Assembly: GCA_024336345.1 (NCBI GenBank)
Contig: JANFOG010000007.1
Location: forward strand, 1,550,001-1,614,000
Length of the DNA stretch: 64,000 nt
Direction of reading: 5' to 3'
From: Mariannaea sp. PMI_226
Taxonomy: Eukaryota > Ascomycota > Sordariomycetes > Hypocreales > Nectriaceae
The first letter of the stretch is position 1, and each line of letters begins with the position of its first letter. Position numbers and translations under genes: made by a program. The notes under the pieces were generated by a model. It had not been told where the DNA came from and did not search any database. It worked only from the letters and a program-made list of their open reading frames with translations. Shown piece after piece: positions 48,689-60,368 of the stretch.

Positions 48689-50230
48689 TATCTTTATATT
48701 ATAGAAGAATTAGAAATATCCTCAAGCGCTTAACGCTCTATTAACACCGTATGCTCGCACTTCATCTGATCTCCAAAAATTGACTTACCACATTCATCCA
48801 AGTTGTGCTTTCAGGCGAACGGATAATAACCGGCCTTGCCCGTGATCAGCAGGTTCTGTAATCGTGCTTGTCACAGAAAATTGCATATTCTGGTCTCGAT
48901 AGCCAAGACCAGACCAGCAGTTGACTGCCATCTCAACATATCAAGTAAGCCAGCTGCCTGGGCTTTCAATTCAAGGCAACAGCAGTAACAACAACGCAGG
49001 CAGCATTTCCCATCCCTCATGTAAGTTTCAATAACACATGGCAGAAGTGCCGCTCTCTCTGTTGAGTAATACTAAATTCATTTCTTACTATTAATAGAAC
49101 GGCAATTGATGTGGGTATTCTGGAAGCGTTGGGGGAAAACAGAACTTTGCAAAGAGATCTGAGTCATCGGATGGGACGGCATAATGTGGTGATTAGTAGA
49201 TCAACTAGATCAGCCACAGATAATATAGAGGACGGTAGCTGGCAGAATAGAACGGCTGTTATAGGCATATTTTTCAGGTTTTCCCTCGCGTATATTGGGC
49301 TCCGGCCGAATGTTCGAGACGCGTTGCTTCTCAGCTGACAGGCGGCTTGGAGAAAATGGCTAGTAAATTAAACGTGTACTACGGTAGATATTCTGTTGAT
49401 TTCCCTCCCAATGCTCTCACGTCAGCTCTTTGTGCCAATTGCCTTCTGCTACCTCATCTCACATATTTTGTCATGTTGGGGCAGACATGAGTCGAACAAT
49501 AGGCTGGCCGGCTCAACAATAGACCTTGACGCAAACGGGTCAACTTAAGCAAACTATTTCGATAAGGTAATTCTTAGGGTATCTAGCGAATTCTGCCCTT
49601 TTATTGGATAGATGGCAGACTCTACCTACGAGAGGCAGCCGCAGGTTTTAGCAGCTTAGTGGATTACGGTCAACATAATGAGAAAGCTACCCTATACTGA
49701 ATTGTGACAATTGAACCAAGACCCATCGCGACCATACGCTTCAGATCGGTTGTCTAATAAATTGTATAAGGACATAGTAATAAAAGAAGATAGCCCCGAT
49801 TGTCAACATTTATAATCGCAATACTGGATATTTCATCCTTTTCAGTTAGATTCCTCCCTCGACTGACAGTAAGGAGTTTGGATGAACTAGCTGTTGATCC
49901 AAGATCCATTAGTAGGCACGTCAAAAGCTCACTAATGTCACAGCAAAGTAGATAAAAGTTTTAACCCCATACACAGCAAAAATAATGTCCTAATTATGTA
50001 GATTAGTCTATAATGGTTTTAATCCAGCACAAATACCGTCTATCAAATAGGGGCAGGCTCTTATGAAGGGCTTGAGGCGGGAGAAATGGAGTAGAGGAAC
50101 TAAAGGCTGGTGGTGCGAGCAGCTGGATATTTGTGATCTTTTGTGTGTTCATGTCCCAACCAATCTGACCATTGACAAAGTGACCTCGATATTGAGCTTA
50201 TGCTGGGCAAATCATACAACTGGGACCTAT
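48689..50230. other. AT-rich gene-poor region downstream of the transporter
   Basis: No intact gene. It contains a short frame at 49099-49338 that may be a methyltransferase relic (listed separately). The frame at 50063-50386 (plus) overlaps the small secreted gene on the other strand and looks like chance. Confidence 0.5.
49099..49338 (+). pseudogene. Possible relic of an O-methyltransferase N-terminal region
   Basis: The frame reads TAIDVGILEALGENRTLQRD, which resembles the dimerisation-domain start of fungal O-methyltransferases (a T-A-x-D-x-G-[IL]-x-[ED]-[AH]-L pattern), just after an intron-like end (TTACTATTAATAG). After about 25 residues the similarity stops and the frame runs out at 49338; no SAM-binding part follows. 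If real, it is a fragment left beside the cluster. The resemblance is short and may be coincidental. Confidence 0.2.
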
Positions 50231-50540
50231 TTATGCATTCTTAGCTTTTTGTATCCCTTTTTTGATTTTGGAGAGGGGGGAGGGGAGATGTCGTTCCATA
50301 CCACACATGCCAGGTCTTCCGACAACATACTGGCAGTTGTCATAACAGGCCTGATCAATAACTACTCTCATGTTAGTAATTTATGAAATCGGGGTCGAGA
50401 GAGAATATAGGAACCCTACCGCAGTGAGGGTAGCCTGCGGGTTCTCGCTTGGCAGTTTCAGCGTCCTTTACTGCTAAAGTTGGAGCAGCGAGGCCTGTGG
50501 CAACACATATGGCCAAGGCAAGAGAAATAGCGAAACGCAT
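50231..50540 (-). CDS. Small secreted cysteine-containing peptide with Lys-Arg site
   Basis: Not a long frame, but the pieces fit. Exon 1 (50540-50420) starts with ATG and a clear signal peptide (MRFAISLALAICVATGLAAP), then a short propeptide ending in Lys-Arg (ETAKR). A GTAGGG donor and a TACTAAC branch point follow. Exon 2 (50361-50231) continues QACYDNCQYVVGRPGMCG and ends in a Lys-rich tail. The joined product has 83 residues, with four cysteines after the Lys-Arg, enough for two disulphides. A TATATAAA box lies about 95 bp upstream of the ATG. A Kex2-type protease could release the mature peptide. Possible roles are effector, antimicrobial or signalling peptide, none shown here. Without splicing it would be a 55-residue peptide. 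The acceptor is my choice; another would shorten the product. Confidence 0.5.
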
Positions 50541-50632
50541 ATTGAAAGGTAGTTGTGTGTTCTGGTGATTGTATGCGTAAGTTAAATGGCAACCTGTATG
50601 GTGGCTACTTGGAGTGTTGATGATATGCCTCC

Positions 50633-50640
50633 TTTATATA
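50633..50640 (-). promoter_or_regulatory. TATA box of the small secreted peptide gene
   Basis: TATATAAA on the minus strand, about 95 bp before the ATG at 50540. It supports the reality of this short gene. Confidence 0.5.
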
Positions 50641-52109
50641 GGTAATTTCAGTCCTTATCATATGCTAACTTACTAATCTAATCTCAGCACATTCTCATCC
50701 ATGGATCTATAGGTACATCAAATGAGTATTTTGTGTGCTCTGTACTATATATAGAGTAGTAATTTGTAAACAATGTTAGGTCTCGTTTCTTTCTATTATA
50801 CCAAAGTTAAGTAAGCTACGTTCTTCGGTCTTGATAACATCTTATTTAGGCATGCCTCCTTTTCCAACTTTTGCCCTGCCCTGTGCAGATAATCAATCCT
50901 TCTCAAGCTAAGCCTTTTTTGTTAATAAATTAGTGGTTGTTTCTCCAACGAAAGAAGCTACGTGGGCTGGGGTTGGCCTGCATCAAGGCCCTCTAGCAAG
51001 TTAACCACGCGCAAGGAGCCCCCTGATTTTTGCATTTGCCACTTTGACATAAGGGAGGTCTATCAACATCAAGGGAACTCTCGCCCCTGAGCACTGCTTC
51101 TTGACTCGAAAGCTCAAAACCACCCAGCTAAGAACGCAAAAGACTCTTGCCTGAGTTAACCAAGCGGTTGTACCAAGCGGTCGTGCCAATCACGGCTCTC
51201 CAGCGTCGGGATACATGCGGCTTCTTGTCGCACTAGGGGATCCCTAAGAATTAGTCGAGTTAGTTCCTTGGTCTCGAATGGAATTCCCACATTAGGTGAT
51301 GACACAAATGGCTATGCCCCTAAAGGCAAGCCTTTTGTTGTTGTCTGTGTCGATCTTTCTTGGATGGTTGAGCGGCGTGCCTGGGCAGTGACAAGCATCA
51401 TCTAGGAAGATACGGAGAGACATCAATAGCCTGCAGTGGTAGAGGCTGCTTTAGGTTTCTGCTGCCTTCTTGTATAGTGAAATCGCGTCTCCATCACCGA
51501 AACAACATGTCTATATCATCAATTTCTGCGATCCAATAGACTCAATTCTAAACCAATGTGCAATTCTGTAGCAGCAGCTGTGCTATTGCTTTGATATTCG
51601 CGACATTAATGTAATATAAATTGTCCAACTAATTCTCCAGGACAATTTTCTTTCTCGCAGTCATGTTAACCGACGGGATAGTCTACTGACTTTACAGCAA
51701 AGAAAGTCTAGAGAGGCTAATGTCTGATCCGACATTTAGCACATAATTTTGGAATTTCAGGTAGAGGCTTCACAACCTGCTCTCTACTGTAGCAGGAGGC
51801 TATTGGCGCACAAGCTATTGCATTGTCTCACAGCTCAAACAAGCCCGAGCTTAGATGAGAATATTCGTCCAGGGACTCGACATTGTGCTCTAGCTCAAAT
51901 CAGGAATGTGTTCCAATGGCTCTTACGGAACTAGTTACTTGCCTTATTCAGAACTCTAGGCTAGTTCTGACACAGTCAACCCAATACTAACCATAATTGG
52001 CAATCTATGGATATGTGTGATCTTGTCACGGAGAGCCCAGCTCTATGTAGATGGATCCTATAGATACCTCAAGCCTCCCACTGTAATATACCCATAGGGT
52101 GATCTTAGT

Positions 52110-52195
52110 AGCCGGTCTCGGCGGCCCCTGTGGGGGGCCCCCGGCCCCTCTTCCCCTATTCAGGGGGGCGTCTTCAGGGGAAAATCCCTTATATA
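52110..52195. repeat. GC-rich patch with inverted repeats
   Basis: C/G-run-rich segment with GGGGGGCCCCC and CCCCT/AGGGG inverted repeats inside AT-rich DNA. It could fold as hairpins. Origin unknown; whether it recurs elsewhere in the genome cannot be seen here. Confidence 0.35.
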
Positions 52196-52998
52196 AACCC
52201 CTCATAGGATTAGGTAGTCTGGGGAAGTCACTTATCGTTACACCTACATTCTTGACCCTACGTTCCGTGACAGATCTAATGACGGACCGGGGTCCAACGA
52301 CCTAATCATACTTCTATTCAGGGCGCGCGAGGCACAGCTGCTTGGAGATATCTAAATTCTTGGGCAAATGGTCTCCAAGTTTGACGATCAGACGCGTGGT
52401 CCTTTCGGAGACGGCGGATAATAACCTAGAACATGGGGGAGAGTAAAACCTTTCCACCGGATTCATGGGACAAGTTGTGACTCTTTCCGACGGAGGATAA
52501 ATCAGTTCGAGCATCTCCGACGGATCGCGCCACGCCAGAGCTGAAAGTTTCATTTGCTCAATCCCGATGAAGGGGTAGCATCGTCTTTGTGGACCACCCG
52601 GCTGAATTCTTCTTGTGCCTCAGAAGAATTAACATTTTTCAGTTTTGTAATGTTCCCGCAAAGCAAAAATATGCAAAACATCGAGATTTACAGTCATGTC
52701 CAAAGTGGTGGCTGCATCCACCGGGACCGATGCCCGAGTTTGTCTCACCTGCGTGTGTCAGATGGGTAGAAGTGACGACACTCCCAAATTCAGATCAAAC
52801 CTTCATCATCACCAACTGTGGCGGCGGCGGTGGTGAGAGTGGGAATACCTCAAGGCAAGAGTTTTAACATTGGGAAAGGAGTGTAAATACACATATCACC
52901 ATCAACATTGAATGAAGGGAAGCAACACTGCAACCAGCATTACTTTTGTTTGCCTTTATTTCCACTTCTGATATCCCAAGTCCTCAAATTTGCCCAAC

Positions 52999-53790
52999 AT
53001 GGCTACTCAAGGAAATTCTATTACTGTAACATTAGGCCAAGTCGCCAAAATGATCGACCACTCCTTGCTGCACCCAACTATGACTGATGCAGATATTCTA
53101 AGTGGTCTGGCTATTGCCAAAAAGTACAACGTGGCTACAGCATGCGTCAAGCCGTACCTGATTGCACTCGCCAAAAAGGAGTTGGAGGGCTCGGACGTTG
53201 CCATCTGCCCTGTCATCGGATTCCCTCATGGAAACAGCACAACCAAAATAAAAGTCCTAGAAGCTGAGGCAGCAGCCGCGGAGGGCGGTAAAGAAATTGA
53301 TATGGTCATCAATATCGGCAAAGCTCTAGGCGGGGACTGGGGCTATGTCGCGGACGAGATCGACCAGATCAACAATGCTGTCGTCAAGCACGGCGCAATT
53401 CTCAAAGTCATCTTCGAAAACGATTACCTCAATGAGGACCATATTGTTCGGCTATGCAAAATATGCTCGGACGTTGGAGTTGGATTTGTGAAGACATCTA
53501 CAGGGTATGGTTTTGTGAAGCAACCAAATGGGCTATACTCATACCAGGGTGCTACCGTGCCTCACCTGAAGATTATGCGAGAGAATTCTCGACCAGAGGT
53601 CCAAGTTAAGGCCGCTGGGGGAGTTCGCACCCTCGATGACTTACTACACGTCATGTCGCTCGGGGTAACTCGTATTGGCGCTACCGCAACAGCTGCCATC
53701 ATGGAGGATGCGATGAAACGGGGCATCAACGATCTGCCGAAGACTGTTCAATTCAAGCCCATTAGTGGCAATGCTCCTGGGGGCTACTAG
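52999..53790 (+). CDS. deoC: Deoxyribose-phosphate aldolase (DERA)
   Basis: Intronless, 263 residues from the ATG at 52999 (the frame opens three codons earlier without an ATG). DERA reversibly cleaves 2-deoxyribose-5-phosphate to glyceraldehyde-3-phosphate and acetaldehyde by a Schiff-base mechanism in the cytosol. The key residues are visible: Asp in EIDMVINIG (about D101), the Schiff-base Lys in FVKTSTGYG (about K165) and the proton-relay Lys in VKAAGGVRT (about K204). The length matches the bacterial-type class I enzyme. The next gene on the same strand, 1 kb away, is a Zn2Cys6 regulator, but no link is shown. The enzyme is probably unrelated to the peptide cluster and used in deoxynucleoside salvage or catabolism. 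Lack of introns and a bacterial-like length would also fit horizontal acquisition, which needs a tree. Confidence 0.93.
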   Translation: MATQGNSITVTLGQVAKMIDHSLLHPTMTDADILSGLAIAKKYNVATACVKPYLIALAKKELEGSDVAICPVIGFPHGNSTTKIKVLEAEAAAAEGGKEIDMVINIGKALGGDWGYVADEIDQINNAVVKHGAILKVIFENDYLNEDHIVRLCKICSDVGVGFVKTSTGYGFVKQPNGLYSYQGATVPHLKIMRENSRPEVQVKAAGGVRTLDDLLHVMSLGVTRIGATATAAIMEDAMKRGINDLPKTVQFKPISGNAPGGY

Positions 53791-54789
53791 GCTAAATGGG
53801 TTAGTGATCACACTAACTAAAATCAGTAACTGTTAAGTTATCTAGAGTGGTTTCCATCTGCGTATATACGTGGTTCGATAGTCTCCAGAATCTAGATGAT
53901 CATTGTCATATTAAGGATGTTATTGTCGTGACAGTGATTGAATTGCAGCAGGCCAGGCTGAACCAAAAACTAACGCTAGTTAGCAAATGCTTCATTAGTA
54001 ACTATACAAAAGTTGATTGAAAATTTCCATTTGTAATTTTCCAGATACGCATGAGCGTCGAAGGCTTTGCGCGGCTTTCCCAGTTTGAGAATTTCCTGCC
54101 CCCCTATAATTCAAACTAGTGGGTGTAATAAATAATCTGTTGCTTGCTGCCAGGAATGGATGAAAATAATTTACTCGTAAAGACCTGGCTCTTGACGGCG
54201 GGGCAACATATGAACAGGATATCAGTGTTTCATATTTACTCAGGCCGTGCCTCGGCAAAGCTCAAATACTGCGATCAGCTAGCATCGACTGGCCATTCCG
54301 CTTTAATGCAAATTTGAGCCAGCCACTGCGACATGGCCATCGCATAGCAAAGGTTCGATTGGGCTCAATCAATCCTACTGAAGATTGCTACAGCGCTATT
54401 TATTACACGGTGGAGGGTATGCCTCTTCCACAGACTAGGATTATGGAGCACCTATGGAGCACCGAAAATTATGCAAAAGCGCTCATTACATAGTGACCGA
54501 GTACCCCGAGGCAAAGGGAGAAAGGGGAACTGAAGAATCTACCAAGCCAGACTTCCTGGGAGGGATATCCATGAGTCAGGTGGCCTAATGTTGTGTCATG
54601 CAAGTGTAACAGTGGCGTTCTGGCTATACCAAAGACGGTACGGCAGTCCGGTGGATTACCATACCCCATAAGGATATCTGCTTCCGGGTGGATGACACTC
54701 CAAAAAGTGTCTTGCGACCATCCCCATTCAACGTTATCATGCTTTCGCTGCGACTGGGGTTTTCCAGTACACGCTGATTCCTACTCAGC
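53791..54789. other. Intergenic region between DERA and the second Zn2Cys6 gene
   Basis: About 1 kb. Short frames at 53995-54258 and 54469-54905 overlap in opposite strands and have no motif. It holds the regulator's promoter; no clear TATA box seen. Confidence 0.5.
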
Positions 54790-57430
54790 ATGAGAAGGAC
54801 TCCTCGCAAAGTGTCCAGCGCCTGCGAGCGGTGCCGTAAGCAGAAGCTGAGAGTAAGATGAACCCTCGATGTTCCATTTATACGTGCGAGACAAGACATG
54901 CCCAAGTAGAGACACCGAGCTAGGCTGACTGAGATGACATGCTACCTAGTGCGATATCGAGCGACCATGTACCATGTGTGCACGAGCGAACACGGAATGT
55001 GTAAGCTCTCCAATCGAAAAGTGGAAATTTCAGGATGGGCTCCCTCGGCGGGCTGGCAGCATGAGCTCTGACACCACGTCGACTAGGCCGCGCCGCCACC
55101 CTCGCGTGAGAAGTAGGGGCCGGAATGTAAGTGTGGGTGTCCAGCAAGATGAGGAGGCAGATTCAACACTTGGCGTAGTTGGCCAAAGCAAGACCAAAGG
55201 AACAGATTCTGTGCCAGAAACTACGTGGAACCCGAGTTCTACAATTTCGCTTGTGGAAGAAGTAAGAGCTTATCACGGGTATACTGCTGCTCGACGCGCC
55301 ACTAACCGCCGTGTGGAAAGGCGTTCCATCATCATGAGGTCCCTTCCCCTGAAGAGACAGACACATCCGCATTTTCAGCAAGCACATGGGCTCAATCTCA
55401 GACGAGAGTTACAAATGCCAGACACAGCCGGGTGGATGCAACTCCTAGTCTTTTGCAACGGATACTTTCTCAACGTTTGAATAATCCGGGACAGTACCAT
55501 GGCCACCAAAAAGTATTTAGTACCGTCGAAAAAGAGCTCATGGCCTTGCTACCTGATTTTGAAGCGGCAAAGATACTGGTGGACAACTATTTTGAGCGGA
55601 TCCATTGGTTCGTCTTGGTCTTTCACCAGCGCGACTTCAGAAACAAGTTCTTGGACCTGTACCAGCAAATTTCAGAGCCCTCGTCTAAAATAAATCGATC
55701 AAGTAGTCAGTTAGGTTACGTGGCGTTATTTTTGGCTGTCCTGGTAACCAGTCTGCAATATACTAGCCCTGATCAAAAACAGGTCCTAGTCACGTATGGC
55801 ATCGAAGCAGAGTTGATGAAAGACAAGATCCTGGAAAGCCTCAAGCTAAGGACCCTTGATCTAGCATCTATAGGGACTTTGGAGATTGTACAAATGTGCG
55901 TTCTGCTAGGCAGCTATTACCTCTATCATGGCGAGCCTGCGCTGGCATGGTCACTCTGTGGTACAGGACTGCGAATCGCCCAAACTTTGAATCTGCACAG
56001 AAGGATACCCGTGGAGAACTTCCAGGAACCGACCCAGCGGCAAATTATCGAGGATAGAAGACGAACCTGGTGGGCAGTGTACGAAATCGAAACCTTTTCC
56101 TCGATGCTGTACGGCTTCCCACTCAGTATCGACGATTCAGACTGCGATATTGAACCTCTGAACCCACACGATGAGTTCTCAGCATCTGCGCCGGGGGAGC
56201 AGGAACAAGATTCCGGGCAGCCGACGCTTCTTTACTTTAAGGGTTCAATGTCAAGACTATCAACGGTCGTGAAATCAGCTCTGATCGATCTATATAGAAC
56301 TCGGCGGAATCGAGAGGTTCCGGCAGCCCAAGATTCGCCTGCGCGTCTGGGCTTAATCAGCAGAGTGGAAGCTCTTAATAAGAGACTTTTGGATTGGGAC
56401 AAAAGTCTGCCTGAAAAGCTCAGGTTTGAGAATTTTGACACGAGCTCCGAGCCTAATACTCGTCAACCAAGTTCTGGTCAATCTCAGCCGTCTTTCGAAG
56501 ATCATCTCTTCAGGCTGCAAGCGCTCTCGCTCAAACTTGCATATGAAAACGCAAGAATTTTGGTTCACAGGCCATTGGTCTCTTTTAAGCAGCTCCAATC
56601 CCCATCGCTGCCTCGGACTGGCACTTCGGACGAACTCGATCCCTTTCAACAAGCAATGAATATCTGCCGAAGCTCTGCCCTTCAAATGTCTCTTGTTGGT
56701 GCTACACCTGGTCTTGTGAAAGCTTCAGAAACATATGCTATTTCATTTGTCTCTTTACATATCCTAACAGCGGCTTTAACACTCTGCATTTCAATAAGTG
56801 TAGATCCTCTGAGCTGGAATGCTTACGAAGCACGACTAGGTATCAGGAGACTTATGCAAATACAAACTTCCCTGAAGGGAAAGTCTATTATAGCAGCGCA
56901 GGGTCTCGATATCACGAAAAGATTGATGGCACTAGTGATGGCGAAAGAGATCGATGCAATGTTCGAGTTGGAACCCAAAGTTACCCCCGTCGAGACTGCT
57001 GATACGGAAATGCTCTCTCTCAATGAGCAAAATAGGTCGACTACTAGTAGACCGCAGATTACGGTTTCACAGCAACTAAATGTGCCCTCACCAGACACGG
57101 CCTATAATTTTAATAGCAGCAGCAATCAAGACCTAGTCATTGACACAGAGGCCTCGGCCTCGGATGGCTATTTGCTCAACTTTTGCGAAAATACTCTCAT
57201 GACAGATGCTGCACTGGACTACGGTGAAGGTAAGCTCCTTCTATTGATGGAAGCATTAGGTGCTTTGGCGCATACTGATTTTTTGAAATTCAGTGATTGG
57301 GAATTTAGGAGCTAGTCCAAGCCTATCTACAGAGCACATGAGCTTCAGCAACCCACAAGACACATACATAGGTGGTGTCTCACTCGGCCAAGAGCAAAGT
57401 TGGATCTGGGGATGGGATTTTTCAAACTAG
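54790..57430 (+). CDS. Zn2Cys6 fungal-specific transcription factor (four exons)
   Basis: Four exons (54790-54852, 54950-55261, 55321-57229, 57294-57430) give 806 residues in phase. The zinc cluster is split by intron 1: CERCRKQKLR in exon 1 and CDIERPCTMCARANTEC in exon 2, which together give an exact C-x2-C-x6-C-x5-C-x2-C-x6-C. The central part carries the fungal-specific TF domain: LVDNYFERIHWFVLVFHQRDF, GLRIAQTLNLHRR and RRRTWWAVYEIE. The last intron removes an early stop, and the protein then ends in a SWIWGWDFSN tail typical of this family. Nuclear DNA-binding regulator. It follows the DERA gene on the same strand and might control sugar or nucleoside metabolism, but could also be an unlinked regulator. 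Confidence 0.9.
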
Positions 57431-57600
57431 GCTGGTACCATCCAACGCAAACCGCTCTTGGGGCTTTTTAGCCCGCTTCCTGGAAAGGCACCACTTAATT
57501 AATAATTGACGGAATTCCTCAGCCTTTTATACACATGCTAGTATCTTAAAGCAGCTATGAGATGTGGCCTGCGGGTAGCGATGCTTGTTTCTTGTCTGTT

Positions 57601-58119
57601 TTATCCGAGCTGTTCGTTTAGACCCAACTTACGGAATACGGGTCTACTCAACGGGTGGCCACATAAATGGTGCTCCAATGGGACAGCTACTAAATCGATT
57701 GGAACAGCGCCGTCCTTTGTGTCCTTCCCAAGTTCGCTGAGGACCCTCGGCGTCGTCCAAGTGATTCTCCATAGCCACTCATGCCCCGCTCCTCCTGCCC
57801 TAGTGGCATACCAGCGTGCGTCGGTAGATCCGGTTCCCAACCGTAAAAAGAGGGCTTCTGGTTTGCTGTCTTTGGTTGTAGCCCAATAGTCATGGATAAT
57901 TACTGCCCCTATCGCCCCGTAGGTCTTGATTTCTGACGACGCATGGAGGTTGTATACGCCTCTGCCCGTGGGGCCGATGAAGTAAAGAAACACGTCCTCC
58001 AAGGATGGTTCACATTGCTGTACAAGCAGAGCCGACCGGCTATCGGAAGGTCTCACTACCAAAGGTTCGAGAAGAGGTCGGGTCTGTAGTTTAACGCCAT
58101 TGGCGTCCCCAAGAACCAT
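57601..58119 (-). CDS. Hypothetical protein
   Basis: An open frame on the minus strand. The first in-frame ATG is at 58119, giving 172 residues; the frame stays open upstream to 58155 without ATG, so a short 5' exon is possible. Composition is protein-like, with VYNLHASSEIKTYGAIGAVIIHDYW and HEWLWRITWTTP segments suggesting a mixed alpha/beta fold. No signal peptide, membrane segment or known motif. I do not recognise the family. Its 3' end lies 170 bp from the convergent end of the Zn2Cys6 gene. Confidence 0.5.
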   Translation of the reverse strand: MVLGDANGVKLQTRPLLEPLVVRPSDSRSALLVQQCEPSLEDVFLYFIGPTGRGVYNLHASSEIKTYGAIGAVIIHDYWATTKDSKPEALFLRLGTGSTDARWYATRAGGAGHEWLWRITWTTPRVLSELGKDTKDGAVPIDLVAVPLEHHLCGHPLSRPVFRKLGLNEQLG

Positions 58120-60368
58120 CTGAGCATTGTTCAGCTCCTCGTTATCACTGCTCACCGCCGACGATTAGTACTATACTGAGGGATGTAGATGGGAGAATGT
58201 CTAATCTCGAACCTGACGACGTTAAGTGTGTATTGTTGGTTTGGATCCAAGCTCAAGCCGGCAGAAACGATGGGGTTAATAACGGCTACCAAAGCTGTTA
58301 AAATCGCAAAATGATTTATGAAAACCATCACGAGGAAACGAGAGTCGAATGACTGCTCGGAAGATGTTTAGCGAGGAAGAAAAAGCGTTGAAGTTGATAG
58401 GAGCACCAAAGAGAGGCAAGCGTGGGGTTTGGGCAAGGAGAGACCTTGGATTCGCCGCGGTGATAAAATCGAATTGAAGAAAAGGATAATGCGACCATGA
58501 TTGGTCTCACTCTGTTAAGTCATTGCAGCTTCGTAAGGTATGGCGGAACCACAGGAAGCGAGGAATTTGTACGCGTAATGTTCGGTCACTGTATGAAAGA
58601 TTTCGGAAATGGTGCGAAAGGGCGGCTAGACATATAGTGTCCAAGTCTTGGCTTGGAACGTTGACTGCGGTTATTCGGACAGGCCCGCTCTGTCTGTTTG
58701 CTCAAAAGGCATGGAAGTTTGCGACTAGGATCCAAATTTCTTCCAATCGGATTCCAAGAGCCAGGTTCTTTGTCGTTAGAGTACTAGATTGGTTGGTGTT
58801 TTCAGCATCGGAACCTCGTAAAGTAAGCTTGCTACTATGATATCAGGCAATAAATAGAGGCACATAGTGGAGACTGGACAAGCAACCCCGGCCGGCTTTA
58901 TGCCTGATGCCATACAACTAGTGGCTAAACGAGCTGAGAAACAAAAACTAAAATTGCTCGATTAGGAAAAAAGCCACCATTCACTTGGTTATCGGTGGTG
59001 TCGGAAGCAAGCTTTGATCCACCGCCCAACTACAGGGTCATTGCTTGAGGAAGTTGTTGGGGGATGGCCAAGAAGTGTGGTTAGATGGAGGGAGCTGACC
59101 GATACCTCTTCCATCAAACAGGGGAATGGCTACACAGCTTCCTTGAACCAAATAATAAAGAGTTGAGACTGATTGGTGGTTTGTAAAATGTCCGCTTGCA
59201 TTATGCTTAGATTCGAGCATCGCATAGTACGTAATTTCAGGGTCCACGCATCGTTTACAACCCTGCACCTGTGTCTACCTCCCACTGGCCGTCAATCGAG
59301 TTTTAGTTCCATCGTCGTTCATCTCATTTTTCCGCGCAAGGAATAGTTAGATAAACCCAGATCTGGCCTGTGGTAATGGCCCTCGCTTCCGGACGAAGCG
59401 AACTCTCGGACGTCGCTGAGGATCCTAGCAACCTAAGGCTTGAAAGCGCTCTACTTAGCACATAATAGGATAATTTAAGGCTATAGGGAATTTAGCTTAC
59501 TGGGAGGACTAAACTACTCTAGTCATATGCAAATGTAGCGGAGGAGACGTTATATCCGTCACGTCGTTTTGAACTACCGCATCTCAATGGTATTACCTCT
59601 CATTGTATTGTCCCTCGCTCTATCAAACGCTAATTAGTAGGAGGATTCTAAATTAGTCCTAGAGAAGGCTTTGCGTCTTCTCCATAACCAATACAAAGTA
59701 CCTTCCTTTCCTGCTCGCATTTTGCTCCTTTGTCGTCTCTCTCCTCGATTATAGAGGTGGTAATGTGATTTCCCAAATCTTAAATGTTTCGTCATGGGAG
59801 TTCTTTCACAGATATTTGATACAAAAGGAGATTAACGTCATCCAGAGCAACACAAGTTCTGTAATGATGTGGGTACTTGACTGAGGGGTGTTCCTGAACT
59901 TGGGATCTACATATGGTTAGGAACTCGAGCATACGCCTTGGTCAGACTCATCAATGTAGCTGTGCCAAAAAAAAAAAACCATTCAAGGCTCACTTTCGAC
60001 CTTACCTTTATACAAAGAATACCATCTTATTTCGTCCTCAATATCTAATCTAGTGGTGTTTACAGCCTCTATCCAAGCATATACATCACTTTAGACAGGC
60101 GTAACGCAAAGTAAGAAGCTGAAGAGTAAATGAGTTGAATTAACACAAAGAAAATAATCAGTTTGCAGTTGGTGGTACATTATTGAGCCATAGAGCACCG
60201 CAATTCCCATCTAACATCTGACACGGCGAGCCCCCAGGTACGAATGTGAATTTGAGCTCCTTATGGTCCTTTTGAAAACCTCTTTCGGTTGCTATATTAG
60301 TGGATGCCGTCTTCTTCCACAACAACGACTCCCCAAGAACCGTAACGTCCACAACTTCTTCGGTGGTA
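58120..60368. other. Intergenic region, no gene seen
   Basis: About 2.2 kb. Frames at 58328-58510, 58523-58840, 59038-59268 and 60158-60352 are short and without motifs. There is an A12 run near 59968-59979. No tRNA or element ends recognised. The part next to 60369 is the 3' region of the NmrA-like gene. Confidence 0.5.

Larger units (their letters stand above)
50541..52998. other. AT-rich gene-poor region with a GC-rich island
   Basis: About 2.4 kb with no supportable gene; frames at 51001-51189, 51749-51934, 52099-52305 and 52554-52867 have no motifs. A sharply GC-rich patch at about 52110-52195 contains a G6/C5 palindrome and a CCCCT-N4-AGGGG inverted repeat, unlike its surroundings, perhaps the end of a decayed element. 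Confidence 0.45.

Noticed and set aside
50063..50386. 107-residue plus-strand frame.
   Set aside because: Overlaps the better supported small secreted gene on the minus strand and has no motif.
60158..60352. Extra exon of the NmrA-like protein.
   Set aside because: The NmrA-like frame ends cleanly at 60369 and no splice pair joins them convincingly.
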